Of a stretch of DNA of 64,000 nt, positions 1 through 9,610 are shown piece after piece. The stretch spans positions 310,001-374,000 of the forward strand of contig NZ_JAKGSD010000001.1 of the NCBI RefSeq assembly GCF_021654135.1, written 5' to 3'. Position 1 is the first letter of the stretch. Each line of letters begins with the position of its first letter. The notes below the pieces were generated by a model. That model was not told the origin of the DNA. It did no database searches and worked only from the letters and a program-made list of their open reading frames with translations. Origin of the DNA: Amycolatopsis tucumanensis (GTDB lineage: Bacteria > Actinomycetota > Actinomycetes > Mycobacteriales > Pseudonocardiaceae). Position numbers and translations under genes: made by a program.

Positions 1-949
<949 letters not shown>

Positions 950-1008
950 TCACCTGGGAGAACACCAGTCAAAAGGCGAGGTGGCGCGGGGCGAGTTTCA
1001 CCGCCGAT

Positions 1009-1046
1009 AGGGCACAAAGGCCTCATCGGTGAGGACACCGTGCCCT
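1009..1046. promoter_or_regulatory. Long imperfect inverted repeat in the divergent promoter, possible DosR-like operator
   Basis: Two 16-bp arms (1009-1024 and 1031-1046) flank a 6-bp centre; 12 of 16 positions pair, and the outer AGGGCAC/GTGCCCT ends are perfect. Each arm reads GAGGnCnnnGTGCCCT outward from the centre, loosely resembling the GGGAC-N-GTCCC DosR box of mycobacteria. It lies 78 bp from the sensor-kinase start and 66 bp from the nitroreductase start, between the two divergent genes. The repeat is seen directly; the regulator is inferred. Confidence 0.55.
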
Positions 1047-1111
1047 CGTGGGGGAGCCGCGCGGCGGTGAAGAGTGGAGCGATCCTGGACCCTTCGCGGC
1101 AGGGAGCCCAG

Positions 1112-2026
1112 ATGTCGTTCGCCCAGGACCCGGTGCGGGTCGCACTCGACGCGGCGGTCCGCGCGCCGTCGCCGCACAACAGCCAGCCGTGGCGGTTCGA
1201 GGTGGACGGTGACCGGATCGGGGTGTTCCTCGACCCGGACCGGATTCTGAAGGTAGCCGACCCGGATGGCCGGGAGGCGCGACTGGCGTGCGGCGCGGCG
1301 GTGCTGAACGTGCGGCTGGCCTTGCGCGCCGCGGGCCGGACCCCGGTGGTGCACCTGCTGCCGCGGCGGGACGTGCCGGAGCACCTGGCGACGGTGTGGG
1401 CGCGGGGGCGGGTGACCCCGACGCCCGACGACGTGGCGCTGGCGCGGGCGATCGCCTACCGGCGGAGCAACCGGCGGGCGTTCACGGCGCGGGAGGTGCC
1501 GGTGTGGGTGCGGCAGGCGCTCGTGCGTGCGGCGACCGAGGAGGGCGCGCACCTGGCGGTCGTGGGGCGGTCCGGGCAGCTGGACGAGCTGGGGGTGCTG
1601 CTGCGGGAGGCCGAGCGGCTGCAGCGGGAGGACCTGGCGTTCCAGGACGAGCTGCGGCAGTGGACGGCGTCGGACGGGGCGCGGGACGACGGGGTGCCGG
1701 CGTCGGCGGCCGGGGCGGGTCCGGAGTGGCCGTTCGACCGCAAGCCGATGGTGGCGGTGTTGTCGTCGTACACCGACACGCGGCTGGCCCAGTTGCGGGC
1801 GGGGCAGGCGTTGCAGCGGGTGCTGCTGCGGGCGACGACGGCGGGGGTGAGCGTGTCGTTCCTGTCGCAGCCGGTGGAGATCCCGGCGTTGCGGGCGGCG
1901 GTGGCGCGGCTGGTGTCGGCGCCCGGGAATCCGCAGGTGGTGCTGCGGTTCGGGTACGGGTTCGCGGCGCCGGCGACGCGGCGCCGCCCGGCCGAGGCGG
2001 TGACGCGGTACACGGTGCACGGTTAA
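1112..2026 (+). CDS. Acg-family nitroreductase-like FMN protein
   Basis: The product is 304 aa, starting at ATG 1112, which has a purine-rich GGGA about 8 bp upstream; the open frame extends further but without support. The opening VRAPSPHNSQPWRF is the flavin-binding signature of the nitroreductase fold, and the double-length architecture resembles Mycobacterium tuberculosis Acg (Rv2032), a DosR-regulon protein thought to sequester FMN. YRRSNRRAFTAREVP in mid-protein is also typical of the family. It is divergent from the DevS-like kinase, strengthening the Acg assignment. Enzymatic turnover is uncertain because Acg-type proteins have altered active sites. Confidence 0.85.
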   Translation: MSFAQDPVRVALDAAVRAPSPHNSQPWRFEVDGDRIGVFLDPDRILKVADPDGREARLACGAAVLNVRLALRAAGRTPVVHLLPRRDVPEHLATVWARGRVTPTPDDVALARAIAYRRSNRRAFTAREVPVWVRQALVRAATEEGAHLAVVGRSGQLDELGVLLREAERLQREDLAFQDELRQWTASDGARDDGVPASAAGAGPEWPFDRKPMVAVLSSYTDTRLAQLRAGQALQRVLLRATTAGVSVSFLSQPVEIPALRAAVARLVSAPGNPQVVLRFGYGFAAPATRRRPAEAVTRYTVHG

Positions 2027-2055
2027 GCGGGGCCGTGGCGGGGCATGTGTGCGGC

Positions 2056-2484
2056 ATGGCGGTCGAAGACTCGTTGCCCACCCTGCGCCGGCTGGCGGAT
2101 CTGGCGGAGCTGCTGATCCCCGGTGCGGTCGTCTACGTGCGGTACTCGCCCGGTCCGGAGGCCGACGCGGAGCACCCGAGCACCGATCACGAGAGCGGGC
2201 TGGAGATGCCCGGGGTGTCGGTGAACCCGTTGAACGCGCCGGGCTGGTGGTCGTTGCCGGTGGAGGACTGGCTGGCGCGGCGGATCGTGCAGTACGCGCA
2301 CCAGCAGGCGGAGGGGGCGCGGCCGTGGGTGCTGACCGGCAAGGAGGTCGACTTCGGGCCGGACAACGAGCCGCTGCTGGTGGACGTGGAGCCGATCGCG
2401 TGGATCTCCGAGGACCTGGTGCGCGAGGCGCACGAGCGGTACCACTCCCGGCTGGACGCGGGGCGCGCGACGCACGAAGATTGA
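2056..2484 (+). CDS. DUF6098-like small protein
   Basis: A 142-aa product starts at ATG 2056, 29 bp after the nitroreductase stop. It is acidic, tryptophan-containing and has no signal peptide or membrane segment. It resembles the DUF6098 family, which I recall as an actinobacterial neighbour of formate dehydrogenase operons; no function is known. The same-strand placement between the Acg-like gene and the formate dehydrogenase suggests cotranscription with one or both. The family call is from memory and moderately sure. Confidence 0.65.
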   Translation: MAVEDSLPTLRRLADLAELLIPGAVVYVRYSPGPEADAEHPSTDHESGLEMPGVSVNPLNAPGWWSLPVEDWLARRIVQYAHQQAEGARPWVLTGKEVDFGPDNEPLLVDVEPIAWISEDLVREAHERYHSRLDAGRATHED

Positions 2485-2496
2485 TCGCGTGGGTTT

Positions 2497-2525
2497 GTCC
2501 CGCCCGGCGGGCGGGAAAGCGGGAC
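2497..2525 (+). terminator. Overlapping alternative hairpins before the formate dehydrogenase operon
   Basis: A perfect 8-bp stem with a 3-nt GGC loop spans 2498-2516. A second pairing, GTCCCGC (2497-2503) with GCGGGAC (2519-2525), uses the same left arm, so the two are mutually exclusive. The stem sits 13 bp after the DUF6098 stop and just before the SD of fdh (about 2531-2538). It could be an intrinsic terminator, an mRNA processing site or an attenuator. Confidence 0.5.
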
Positions 2526-2542
2526 GTGCCGGGAGGTGAGCG

Positions 2543-5500
2543 ATGGGCGTGGGTGACTGGTTGCGGTCGTGGCCGGTCTACCGGCAGCTGACCGGCGCCG
2601 ACCGGCTGGGCCGGGGCAGCGCGGCGCAGTCCGCCCGGTCGCACTCCCTGATGCCGCGCACCGCGTCCGCGGACCGGGTGGTGCACTCGGTGTGCCCGTA
2701 CTGCGCGGTGGGGTGCGCGCAGAAGGTGTACGTCTCCGGCGAGCGCGTCGTGCAGATCGAGGGCAACCCGGATTCGCCGATCTCGCGGGGCCGGTTGTGC
2801 CCGAAGGGGTCGGCGAGCAAGCAGCTGGTGACCGGCCCGCAGCGGCAGGAGAAGGTGCTCTACCGCGCGCCGTACGCGACGGAGTGGCAGGAGCTGGACC
2901 TGCCGTCGGCGATGGAGATGGTGGCCGAGCGGGTTTTGGACGCGCGGCGGCGGGGCTGGCAGGACACCGACGAGCACGGCAACCCGTTGCGGCGGACGAT
3001 GGGGCTGGCGAGCCTGGGCGGCGCGACGCTGGACAACGAAGAGAACTTCCTGATCAAGAAGTTGTTCACGGCGCTGGGTGCGATCCAGATCGAGAACCAG
3101 GCCCGTATTTGACACTCCGCCACGGTTCCCGGTCTGGGAGCCTCCTTCGGTCGCGGTGGCGCGACGGACTACCAGCAGGACCTCGTCAACTCCGACTGCG
3201 TGATCATCATGGGCTCGAACATGGCCGAGGCCCATCCGGTCGGGTTCCAGTGGGTGGTGGAGGCCAAGGCGCGTGGCGCGAAGGTGTTCCACATCGACCC
3301 GCGGTTCACGCGGACGAGCGCGCTGGCCGACCGGCACGTGCCGTTGCGGGCGGGCTCGGACATCGCGTTCCTGGGCGGGGTGATCAACCACATCCTGTCC
3401 AACGGGCTGGAGTTCCGGGAGTACGTGCGGGCGTACACGAACGCGTCGTTCCTGGTGCGGGAGGACTTCCGGGACACCGAGGACCTGGACGGGCTGTTCA
3501 GCGGGTACGACCCGGAGACGGGGTCCTACGATCCGGCGAGCTGGCACTACGAGAGCGCACGGCCGCGCGAGGGCCGGGGCAGCCGGTCGAAGGAGCAGTC
3601 CTCGCCCTACCAGCACGGTTCGGGCGGGCCGCCGCTGGAGGGCGGGGCGGACGACATCGCCGCGGATCCGACGCTGGAGCACCCGCGGTGCGTGTTCCAG
3701 GTGCTCAAGCGGCACTTCGCGCGGTACACGCCGGAGATGGTGGAGCGGACCTGCGGCGTCCCTGCCGAGGTGTTCGAAGAGGTGTGCCGGGCCTGGACGG
3801 AGAATTCGGGGCGGGAGCGGACCGCGGCGCTGGTGTACAGCGTGGGCTGGACGCAGCATTCGATGGGCGCGCAGTACATCCGGGCGGGGTCGATCATCCA
3901 GTTGCTGCTGGGCAACATCGGCCGTCCGGGTGGCGGGGTGTTCGCGTTGCGCGGGCACGCCTCGATCCAGGGGTCGACGGACATCCCGACGTTGTTCAAC
4001 CTGCTGCCCGGGTACCTGCCGATGCCGGACACCTCGCACGAGAGCATCGACGACTACCTGCACCTGGTGCGGGGTGACCGGCAGAAGGGGTTCTGGCGCA
4101 ACGCCGACGCCTACCTGGTGTCGCTGCTGAAGGAGTACTGGGGCGACCACGCCACGGCGGACAACGACTGGTGCTTCGACTACCTGCCGCGGATCAACGG
4201 CGACCACGGCACCTACCGCACGGTCATGGACATGATCGACGGGAAGGTGTTCGGGTACTTCCTGCTGGGGCAGAACCCGGCGGTGGGGTCGGCGCACGGG
4301 CGGTTGCAGCGGCTGGGCATGGCGAACCTGGACTGGCTGGTGGTGCGGGACCTGGCGATGATCGAGAGCGCCACGTTCTGGAAGGACTCGCCGGAGGTGG
4401 AGACCGGGGAGATCGTGCCGGAGCAGTGCCGCACCGAGGTGTTCTTCTTCCCGGCGGCCTCGCACGTGGAGAAGTCCGGCACGTTCACCCAGACGCAGCG
4501 GATGCTGCAGTGGCGGGACAAGGCGGTCGAGCCGAGGGGCGACCAGCGCAGCGAGCTGTGGTTCTTCTACCACCTCGGCCGGCTCCTGAAGGAGAAGCTG
4601 GCGACCTCGGCCGACGAGCGGGACCGGCCGCTGCGGGAGCTGTGGTGGGACTACCGGATGGAGCACGGCGACGAGCCCTCCGGCGAGGACGTGCTGCGGC
4701 GGATCAACGGCGTCGACCTGACCACTGATCGCGCGCTGAACGGCTACCTGGAGCTCAAGGCCGACGGCAGCACGGCGTGCGGGTGCTGGATCTACAGCGG
4801 CGTGTACGCCGATGAGGTGAACCAGGCGGCGCGCCGCAAGCCGCACGACGAGCAGGGCCCGTATGAGTCGGAGTGGGGCTGGACGTGGCCGCTGAACCGG
4901 CGGGTGCTCTACAACCGGGCCTCGGCGGACCCGCAGGGCCGGCCGTGGAGCGAGCGCAAGAAGCTCGTGTGGTGGGACGCGGACAAGGGCGAGTGGACCG
5001 GGCACGACGTGCCGGACTTCGAGAAGACGAAGCCGCCGGACTTCCGGCCGGAGCCGGGCGCGTCGGGTCCGGACGCGCTGCACGGGGACGACCCGTTCAT
5101 CATGCAGGCCGACGGCAAGGCGTGGCTGTTCGCGCCGAACGGGGTGCTGGACGGGCCGCTGCCCACGCACTACGAGCCGCACGAGTCGCCGGTGCGCAAC
5201 CCGCTGTACGGGCAGCAGGGCAACCCGGCGCGCAAGGTGTACGGGCGGGTGGACAACCCGTCGAACCCGTCGCCGCCGGAGGCGCACGGTGAGGTGTTCC
5301 CGTTCGTGTTCACCGCGGCGCGGCTGACCGAGCACCACACCGCGGGCGGGATGAGCCGTCAGCTGCCGTACCTGGCGGAGTTGCAGCCGGCGTTGTTCGT
5401 GGAGGTCTCGCCGGAGCTGGCGGCCGAGCGCGGGCTGGCGCACCTGGACTGGGCGCACGTGGTGACGAGCCGGGCGGCGGTGGAAGCGCGGGTGTTCGTG

Positions 5501-5815
5501 ACCGAGCGGATGCGGCCGCTGCGGATCGAGGACCGGGTGGTGCACCAGATCTGGATGCCCTACCACTGGGGGCACACCGGGCTGGTGGACGGCGACGTGG
5601 TCAACGACCTGCTGGGCGTGGTGGTGGATCCGAACGTGTTCATCCAGGAGAGCAAGGTGGCCACCTGCGACATCCGGCCGGGGCGGCGTCCGCGCGGCCC
5701 GGCGCTGCTGGCCTACCTGGAGGAGTACCGCACGCGGGCGGGGATCACCGTGGAGACCGGGACGCGGATCGCCACGGCGCGTCCGGACAGCGCCCACACG
5801 GAGGAGCGGTCATGA
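2543..5815 (+). CDS. fdh: Formate dehydrogenase catalytic subunit, selenocysteine-containing
   Basis: This is one gene interrupted by an in-frame TGA at 3110-3112 (residue 190), predicted to be selenocysteine. The full product is 1090 aa, the size of FdnG/FdoG (Sec at 196 in E. coli). Residues 51-86 carry the CPYCAVGC...RLCPKG [4Fe-4S] motif. The reading frame continues through TGA into HSATVPGLGASFGRGG, matching the residues after Sec in formate dehydrogenases. Later regions show molybdopterin-oxidoreductase features. ATG 2543 has a strong GGGAGGTGA SD. No twin-arginine signal is present, so the enzyme probably faces the cytoplasm, unlike E. coli FdnG. The stop overlaps the next gene by ATGA. 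It oxidises formate to CO2 using a bis-MGD cofactor (family knowledge). selA, selB, selC and selD are not in this window. Confidence 0.95.
3110..3142 (+). promoter_or_regulatory. SECIS element directing selenocysteine insertion
   Basis: Directly 3' of the TGA codon, GGTTCCC (3124-3130) pairs with GGGAGCC (3136-3142), six Watson-Crick pairs and one G-U, around a GGTCT apical loop (3131-3135). The stem, the loop sequence and the 11-nt distance from the UGA resemble the E. coli fdhF SECIS hairpin recognised by SelB. Confidence 0.92.
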
Positions 5816-6717
5816 GCAACAGCTTCTACGGCCCGCTGGACGACGTGGCGGGCGATGCCGGCTATTCCGGGCACCCGCCGCGGATGGGGTTCTTCACCGA
5901 CACCTCGGTGTGCATCGGCTGCAAGGCCTGCGAGGTGGCGTGCAAGGAGTGGAACGGGGTGCCCGACGACGGGTTCGACCTGCTGGGCATGTCGTTCGAC
6001 AACACCGGGATGCTGGGCGCGAACTCGTGGCGGCACGTGGCGTTCGTGGAGCAGGAGCGGCCGGGTGCGGTGTCGCCGGAGCCGGTGGACCTGGGGCTGC
6101 CCTCGTTCGACCTGCCCGGGGCGGGCAGCGGCGCGGAGGCCCGCACGGATTTCCGGTGGCTGATGAGCTCGGACGTGTGCAAGCACTGCACGCACGCCGG
6201 GTGCCTGGACGTGTGCCCGACCGGGGCGCTGTTCCGCACCGAGTTCGGTTCGGTGGTGGTGCAGCCGGACATCTGCAACGGGTGCGGCTACTGCGTGTCC
6301 GGCTGCCCGTACGGGGTGATCGACCGGCGCGAGGACGACGGCAGGGCGTGGAAGTGCACGCTGTGCTACGACCGGTTGCGGGACGGGCTGGAGCCGGCGT
6401 GCGCGAAGGCGTGCCCGACCGATTCGATCCAGTTCGGGCAGCTGGACGAGCTGCGGGAGCGCGCGGCCCGGCGGGTGGACGCGCTGCACGAGGCCGGGGT
6501 GACCGAGGCGCGGCTGTACGGGGAGAGCCCGGACGACGGTGTGGGTGGCGACGGCGCGTTCTTCCTGTTGCTGGACGAGCCCGAGGTGTACGGTCTGCCG
6601 CCGGATCCGGTGGTGCCGACGCGGGACGCGGGGTCGATGTGGAAGTTCGCCGGCATGGCCGCGTCCGCGCTGGCGGCCGCCGCGGTGTCGGTGTTCTTCG
6701 GACGGGGCAGGGGATGA
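5812..6717 (+). CDS. Formate dehydrogenase iron-sulfur subunit (4Fe-4S ferredoxin, HybA/FdnH type)
   Basis: The 301-aa product has four cysteine clusters: CIGCKACEVACK (residues 34-45), CKHCTHAGCLDVCP, CNGCGYCVSGCP and a final CTLC...CAKACP, the pattern of FdnH/HybA-type electron-transfer subunits. A C-terminal hydrophobic helix (about 278-297) followed by RGRG should anchor it in the membrane. ATG 5812 overlaps the fdh stop (ATGA), so translation is probably coupled. It would pass electrons from the catalytic subunit to the NrfD-like membrane subunit. Confidence 0.93.
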   Translation: MSNSFYGPLDDVAGDAGYSGHPPRMGFFTDTSVCIGCKACEVACKEWNGVPDDGFDLLGMSFDNTGMLGANSWRHVAFVEQERPGAVSPEPVDLGLPSFDLPGAGSGAEARTDFRWLMSSDVCKHCTHAGCLDVCPTGALFRTEFGSVVVQPDICNGCGYCVSGCPYGVIDRREDDGRAWKCTLCYDRLRDGLEPACAKACPTDSIQFGQLDELRERAARRVDALHEAGVTEARLYGESPDDGVGGDGAFFLLLDEPEVYGLPPDPVVPTRDAGSMWKFAGMAASALAAAAVSVFFGRGRG

Positions 6718-7655
6718 AGGAGCAGGTCGCGGTGCCCAAGGCCGAGTTCCGGTCCTACTACGGGCGGCCGGTGCTCAAGCCGCCGGTGTGGGAGTGGAAG
6801 ATCCCGGCCTACCTGTTCACCGGCGGGTTGTCGGCCGGGTCGGCGATGCTCGGCGCGGGGGCGGACCTGACCGGCCGTCCGGTGCTGCGGCGGGCGAGCC
6901 GCGCCGGGGCGCTGGGCGCGCTGGTGGCGAGCATGTACCTGCTGGTGGCTGATCTGGGGCGGCCGGAGCGGTTCCTGCACATGCTGCGGGTGGCCAAGCC
7001 CAGTTCGCCGATGAGCGTGGGCACCTGGATCCTGGTCGCCTACGGGCCGGGCGCGGGGGTGGCCGGGGCGGCGGAGCTGGTGCCGCGGCGGTGGCGGGGC
7101 ACATGGCCCGGCCGTCTGCTGGGCCGGCTGGCACGGCCTGCGGGGTTGTCGGCGGCGGCGATCGCGCCCGGGGTGGCCTCGTACACGGCGGTGCTGTTGT
7201 CGCAGACCGCGGTGCCCGCCTGGCATGCGGCGCACCGGCAGCTGCCGTTCGTGTTCACCGGGTCGGCCGCGGCCAGCGGCGCCGGGTGGGGCATGGTGTG
7301 GGCGCCGGTCGCCGAGGCGGGGCCGGCGCGACGGCTGGCGGTGCTCGGCGCGGCGGCGGAGCTGGTGGCGTCGAAGGTGGTCGACCAGCGCCTCGGGCTG
7401 GTTTCGCAGGCCTACACCACCGGCAAGGCGCACCGGCTGCGGAAGTGGTCGGAGTACCTGACGCTGGGCGGCGCGGCCGGTGCGCTGGCCGGGCGGCGCA
7501 GCCGGGCCGTGCAGGTGGTGTCCGGGCTGGCGCTGCTGGCCGGCAGCGCGTTGCAGCGGTTCGGGGTGTTCGAGGCCGGTGTGGAGTCCACGAAGGACCC
7601 GCGGTACGTGGTGGAGCCGCAGCGGGACGCGATCAACCGGGTGAGCGGGCGCTGA
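6714..7655 (+). CDS. nrfD: NrfD/PsrC-like membrane subunit of formate dehydrogenase
   Basis: The 313-aa product starts at ATG 6714, overlapping the ferredoxin gene by ATGA. It is hydrophobic with about eight predicted membrane segments and begins with YYGRPVLKPPVWEWKIPAY, typical of the NrfD family that hands electrons to quinone without haem. DLGRPERFLHMLRV is a conserved NrfD signature. With the two upstream subunits it forms a membrane-bound formate:quinone oxidoreductase. Its last 23 bp overlap the 3' end of the convergent hydrolase gene. Confidence 0.9.
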   Translation: MKEQVAVPKAEFRSYYGRPVLKPPVWEWKIPAYLFTGGLSAGSAMLGAGADLTGRPVLRRASRAGALGALVASMYLLVADLGRPERFLHMLRVAKPSSPMSVGTWILVAYGPGAGVAGAAELVPRRWRGTWPGRLLGRLARPAGLSAAAIAPGVASYTAVLLSQTAVPAWHAAHRQLPFVFTGSAAASGAGWGMVWAPVAEAGPARRLAVLGAAAELVASKVVDQRLGLVSQAYTTGKAHRLRKWSEYLTLGGAAGALAGRRSRAVQVVSGLALLAGSALQRFGVFEAGVESTKDPRYVVEPQRDAINRVSGR

Positions 7656-8454
7656 GCAGGTTCGCCAGCGAGAAGGACTCGCCGCGGGCGAGCAGTCGCA
7701 CGTCGGTGGCCGGGTGGCGGCGCGCGGCCTCGGCGAGGAAGTTCGACACCGGCGAGGTGAACTTGCCGTAGTCGTCGAAGTGCACCGGCACCACGTGGGT
7801 GGGGTTCATCAGCTCCAGCATCCGGCCGCCCTGCCGGTCGTCCATGGTGACCAGCACGCCGAGGACGCGGGTGCCGCCCAGGTGCAGCACGGCCAGGTCG
7901 ATTTCGGGGTAGCGGCGGCGGATCCCGGTCAGCTCGTCGTGGATGATCGTGTCGCCGCTGACGTAGATCCGCAGCGTGGCCGCGCCGGGGTGCGGGGTGT
8001 ACTCCCAGATGCTGCCCATGACCGGCGGCAGGATCCGGTTCAGCGGGCCGCGCGAGTGGCGTGCGGGGACGGCGGTGACGGTGAGCTGGGCGTCGCCGTC
8101 GCGGAAGGTGTCGCCGCCCCAGGTGGGCAGGGCGACAGTGGCCTGGAAGCCGCGTTTGGCCAGCCTGCGGGCGGCGTGCTCGGTGGTCAGGATCGGCACG
8201 TCGGCGGGCAGGTCCCGGCGGGCGACCCGGTCGAAGTGGTCGCCGTGGAGGTGGGACAGCACGACACCGTCCAGCGGGGGCAGGTCGGCGACCTGCGCGG
8301 CCGGTTCGGTGCGGCGCCGGGACACCAGGCCCTGCCCGAAGTGGGACCACTGGCCGCGGTGCAGGAAGTTCGGGTCGGTCAGCACCGTGAACGGCCCCAG
8401 CCGCACCAGGGTGGTGGCGGTGCCGATGAAGGTGAGCGAGTCGGCGGGGAACAT
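7633..8454 (-). CDS. UlaG-like metallo-beta-lactamase-fold hydrolase
   Basis: The 273-aa product starts at ATG 8454, with GGAAGGG about 8 bp upstream; a longer frame upstream is GC-rich shadow. The motif SHLHGDHFD (HxHxDH) and later histidines (PARHS, VPVHFDDYGKF) show a dinuclear-metal MBL fold, closest to UlaG/YtnP-type proteins. The substrate cannot be told from sequence. It is convergent with nrfD, sharing 23 bp at the 3' ends. Confidence 0.85.
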   Translation of the reverse strand: MFPADSLTFIGTATTLVRLGPFTVLTDPNFLHRGQWSHFGQGLVSRRRTEPAAQVADLPPLDGVVLSHLHGDHFDRVARRDLPADVPILTTEHAARRLAKRGFQATVALPTWGGDTFRDGDAQLTVTAVPARHSRGPLNRILPPVMGSIWEYTPHPGAATLRIYVSGDTIIHDELTGIRRRYPEIDLAVLHLGGTRVLGVLVTMDDRQGGRMLELMNPTHVVPVHFDDYGKFTSPVSNFLAEAARRHPATDVRLLARGESFSLANLLSARSPG

Positions 8455-8535
8455 CAACGGCCCTTCCGGTCGGTGTCCGGTACGGCTACCCACCGCGGGG
8501 CGGATGATTCGCGCGCGGCTGGGTAGCCGCCCGGT

Positions 8536-9147
8536 ATGGCACCTCCCGTCGTGCGACCCGTGTTCGGCGCGCTGGCCCGGCTGCGGCACGCGCGCGTGTT
8601 CCACCCGCGCGGTGTCCTGCTGCGCGGCACCCTGGAGACCCTGACCCCCGGCGAGCTGCCGCTGCCACCCAGCGGGCCGGTGGTGGCGCGACTGTCCAAA
8701 GGGGCCGGTCTGCCCGGCGGGATGCCCGACATCCTCGGGCTGGCGCTGCGCATCCCGACCGACGACGGGCCGTGGGACCTGACCCTGGCCAGCGCGAGCG
8801 CGCGGGTGCTGCTGAGGCCGGCGACGGGGTGGCGGCGGACGATGTTCAGCAGTCTCGTGCCCTACCGGGTGGCCGCCGGGCTGCGGTGGATCCTCGCCGA
8901 GGTGGACGGCCCGGACGGCGCCGCGCTCGACAACGTGGACGCGGTGACGGTCACCTGCTCGGCGGCGAAGCTCACCGGCCCGGCCACCCCGGTCGCGCGG
9001 ATCGCACTGGACACCCCCCTCGGCGACGGCGAGCGCCCCAGCTTCGACCCGATGCTGCACAGCCCACCCGGCGCGCGGCTCTACCCGGAGTGGCTGTCCC
9101 GCCTGCGGGAGCCCGCCTACCAGGGCAGCCGCGCCGGCCGCCGCTGA
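8536..9147 (+). CDS. Conserved hypothetical, catalase-superfamily-like (often named phosphodiesterase)
   Basis: The 203-aa product starts at ATG 8536, 81 bp from the divergent hydrolase. RGVLLRGTLETL near the N-terminus and ARLSKGAGLPGGMPDILGLALRI in the middle resemble a short actinobacterial family related to the haem-catalase fold but lacking a recognisable proximal tyrosine motif. Such proteins are frequently labelled phosphodiesterase without evidence. No signal peptide or membrane segment is seen. Confidence 0.55.
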   Translation: MAPPVVRPVFGALARLRHARVFHPRGVLLRGTLETLTPGELPLPPSGPVVARLSKGAGLPGGMPDILGLALRIPTDDGPWDLTLASASARVLLRPATGWRRTMFSSLVPYRVAAGLRWILAEVDGPDGAALDNVDAVTVTCSAAKLTGPATPVARIALDTPLGDGERPSFDPMLHSPPGARLYPEWLSRLREPAYQGSRAGRR

Positions 9148-9610
9148 TCCTTGCTCCGCAGAACGCTTCGCCACTCGACGAGCCCTGCCCAGGTGCCGCG
9201 ACCGCGCCGCGCCCATGGTTCCGGCGCGCCAGGATCGACCGGATCCCCGCGTGCTCTTCCCGGGATCAGCCGGTTTCCCGCATGCGGAACGCGGCCTCGG
9301 CGACCCGCAGCGGCATGCCGAGCGCGTGGCCACCGCTAGGCGGTGCTCCGCACGCCGCTCAACGGACTCCGCTGTGGCGCTGCGACCGCGTTGCGCCGGG
9401 CAGCGCGCCCGATGTTGCGGCGCGCGAGGATCAGCCGGGTTTCCGCACGCGGAAGGCGGCTTCGCGGCCCGCAGCGGCATCCTGAGCGCACGGCCACCGC
9501 CAGGCGGTTCTTCGCTGGTCGCTCTGCCACTCAACGGACCCCGGCCTGGCCGCACTCGTGTCGCGTCGGGCGTCGCGCCTTGGCGTTCCGACGCTGTCTC
9601 CTGTCCAGGA
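9148..9610. repeat. Non-coding tract with tandem copies of the globin gene 3' end
   Basis: No gene is seen in these 463 bp. The 68 bp at 9263-9330 are identical to 9608-9675, the last 21 or so codons and stop of the adjacent globin gene. A third, diverged copy lies at about 9428-9494. After each spare copy comes a short hairpin: CACCGC-TAG-GCGGTG (9331-9345) and ACCGC-CAG-GCGGT (9496-9508), then a shared CACTCAACGGAC-like stretch. This looks like degenerate tandem duplication of a gene tail plus spacer, with a period of roughly 165-180 bp. Confidence 0.85.

Noticed and set aside
3110..3112. TGA in fdh as a nonsense mutation or sequencing error
   Set aside because: Its position equals the FDH selenocysteine, homology continues in frame, and a SECIS hairpin with the right loop follows.
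998..5797. A 1599-aa open frame on the minus strand opposite the nitroreductase and fdh genes
   Set aside because: It is an antisense shadow of GC-rich codon bias: highly biased composition, no domain, and it overlaps well-supported genes on the plus strand.
8455..9555. Long N-terminal extension of the UlaG-like hydrolase ORF
   Set aside because: It runs antisense through the 8536-9147 gene and the repeat tract. The ATG at 8454 has an SD and starts the MBL fold.
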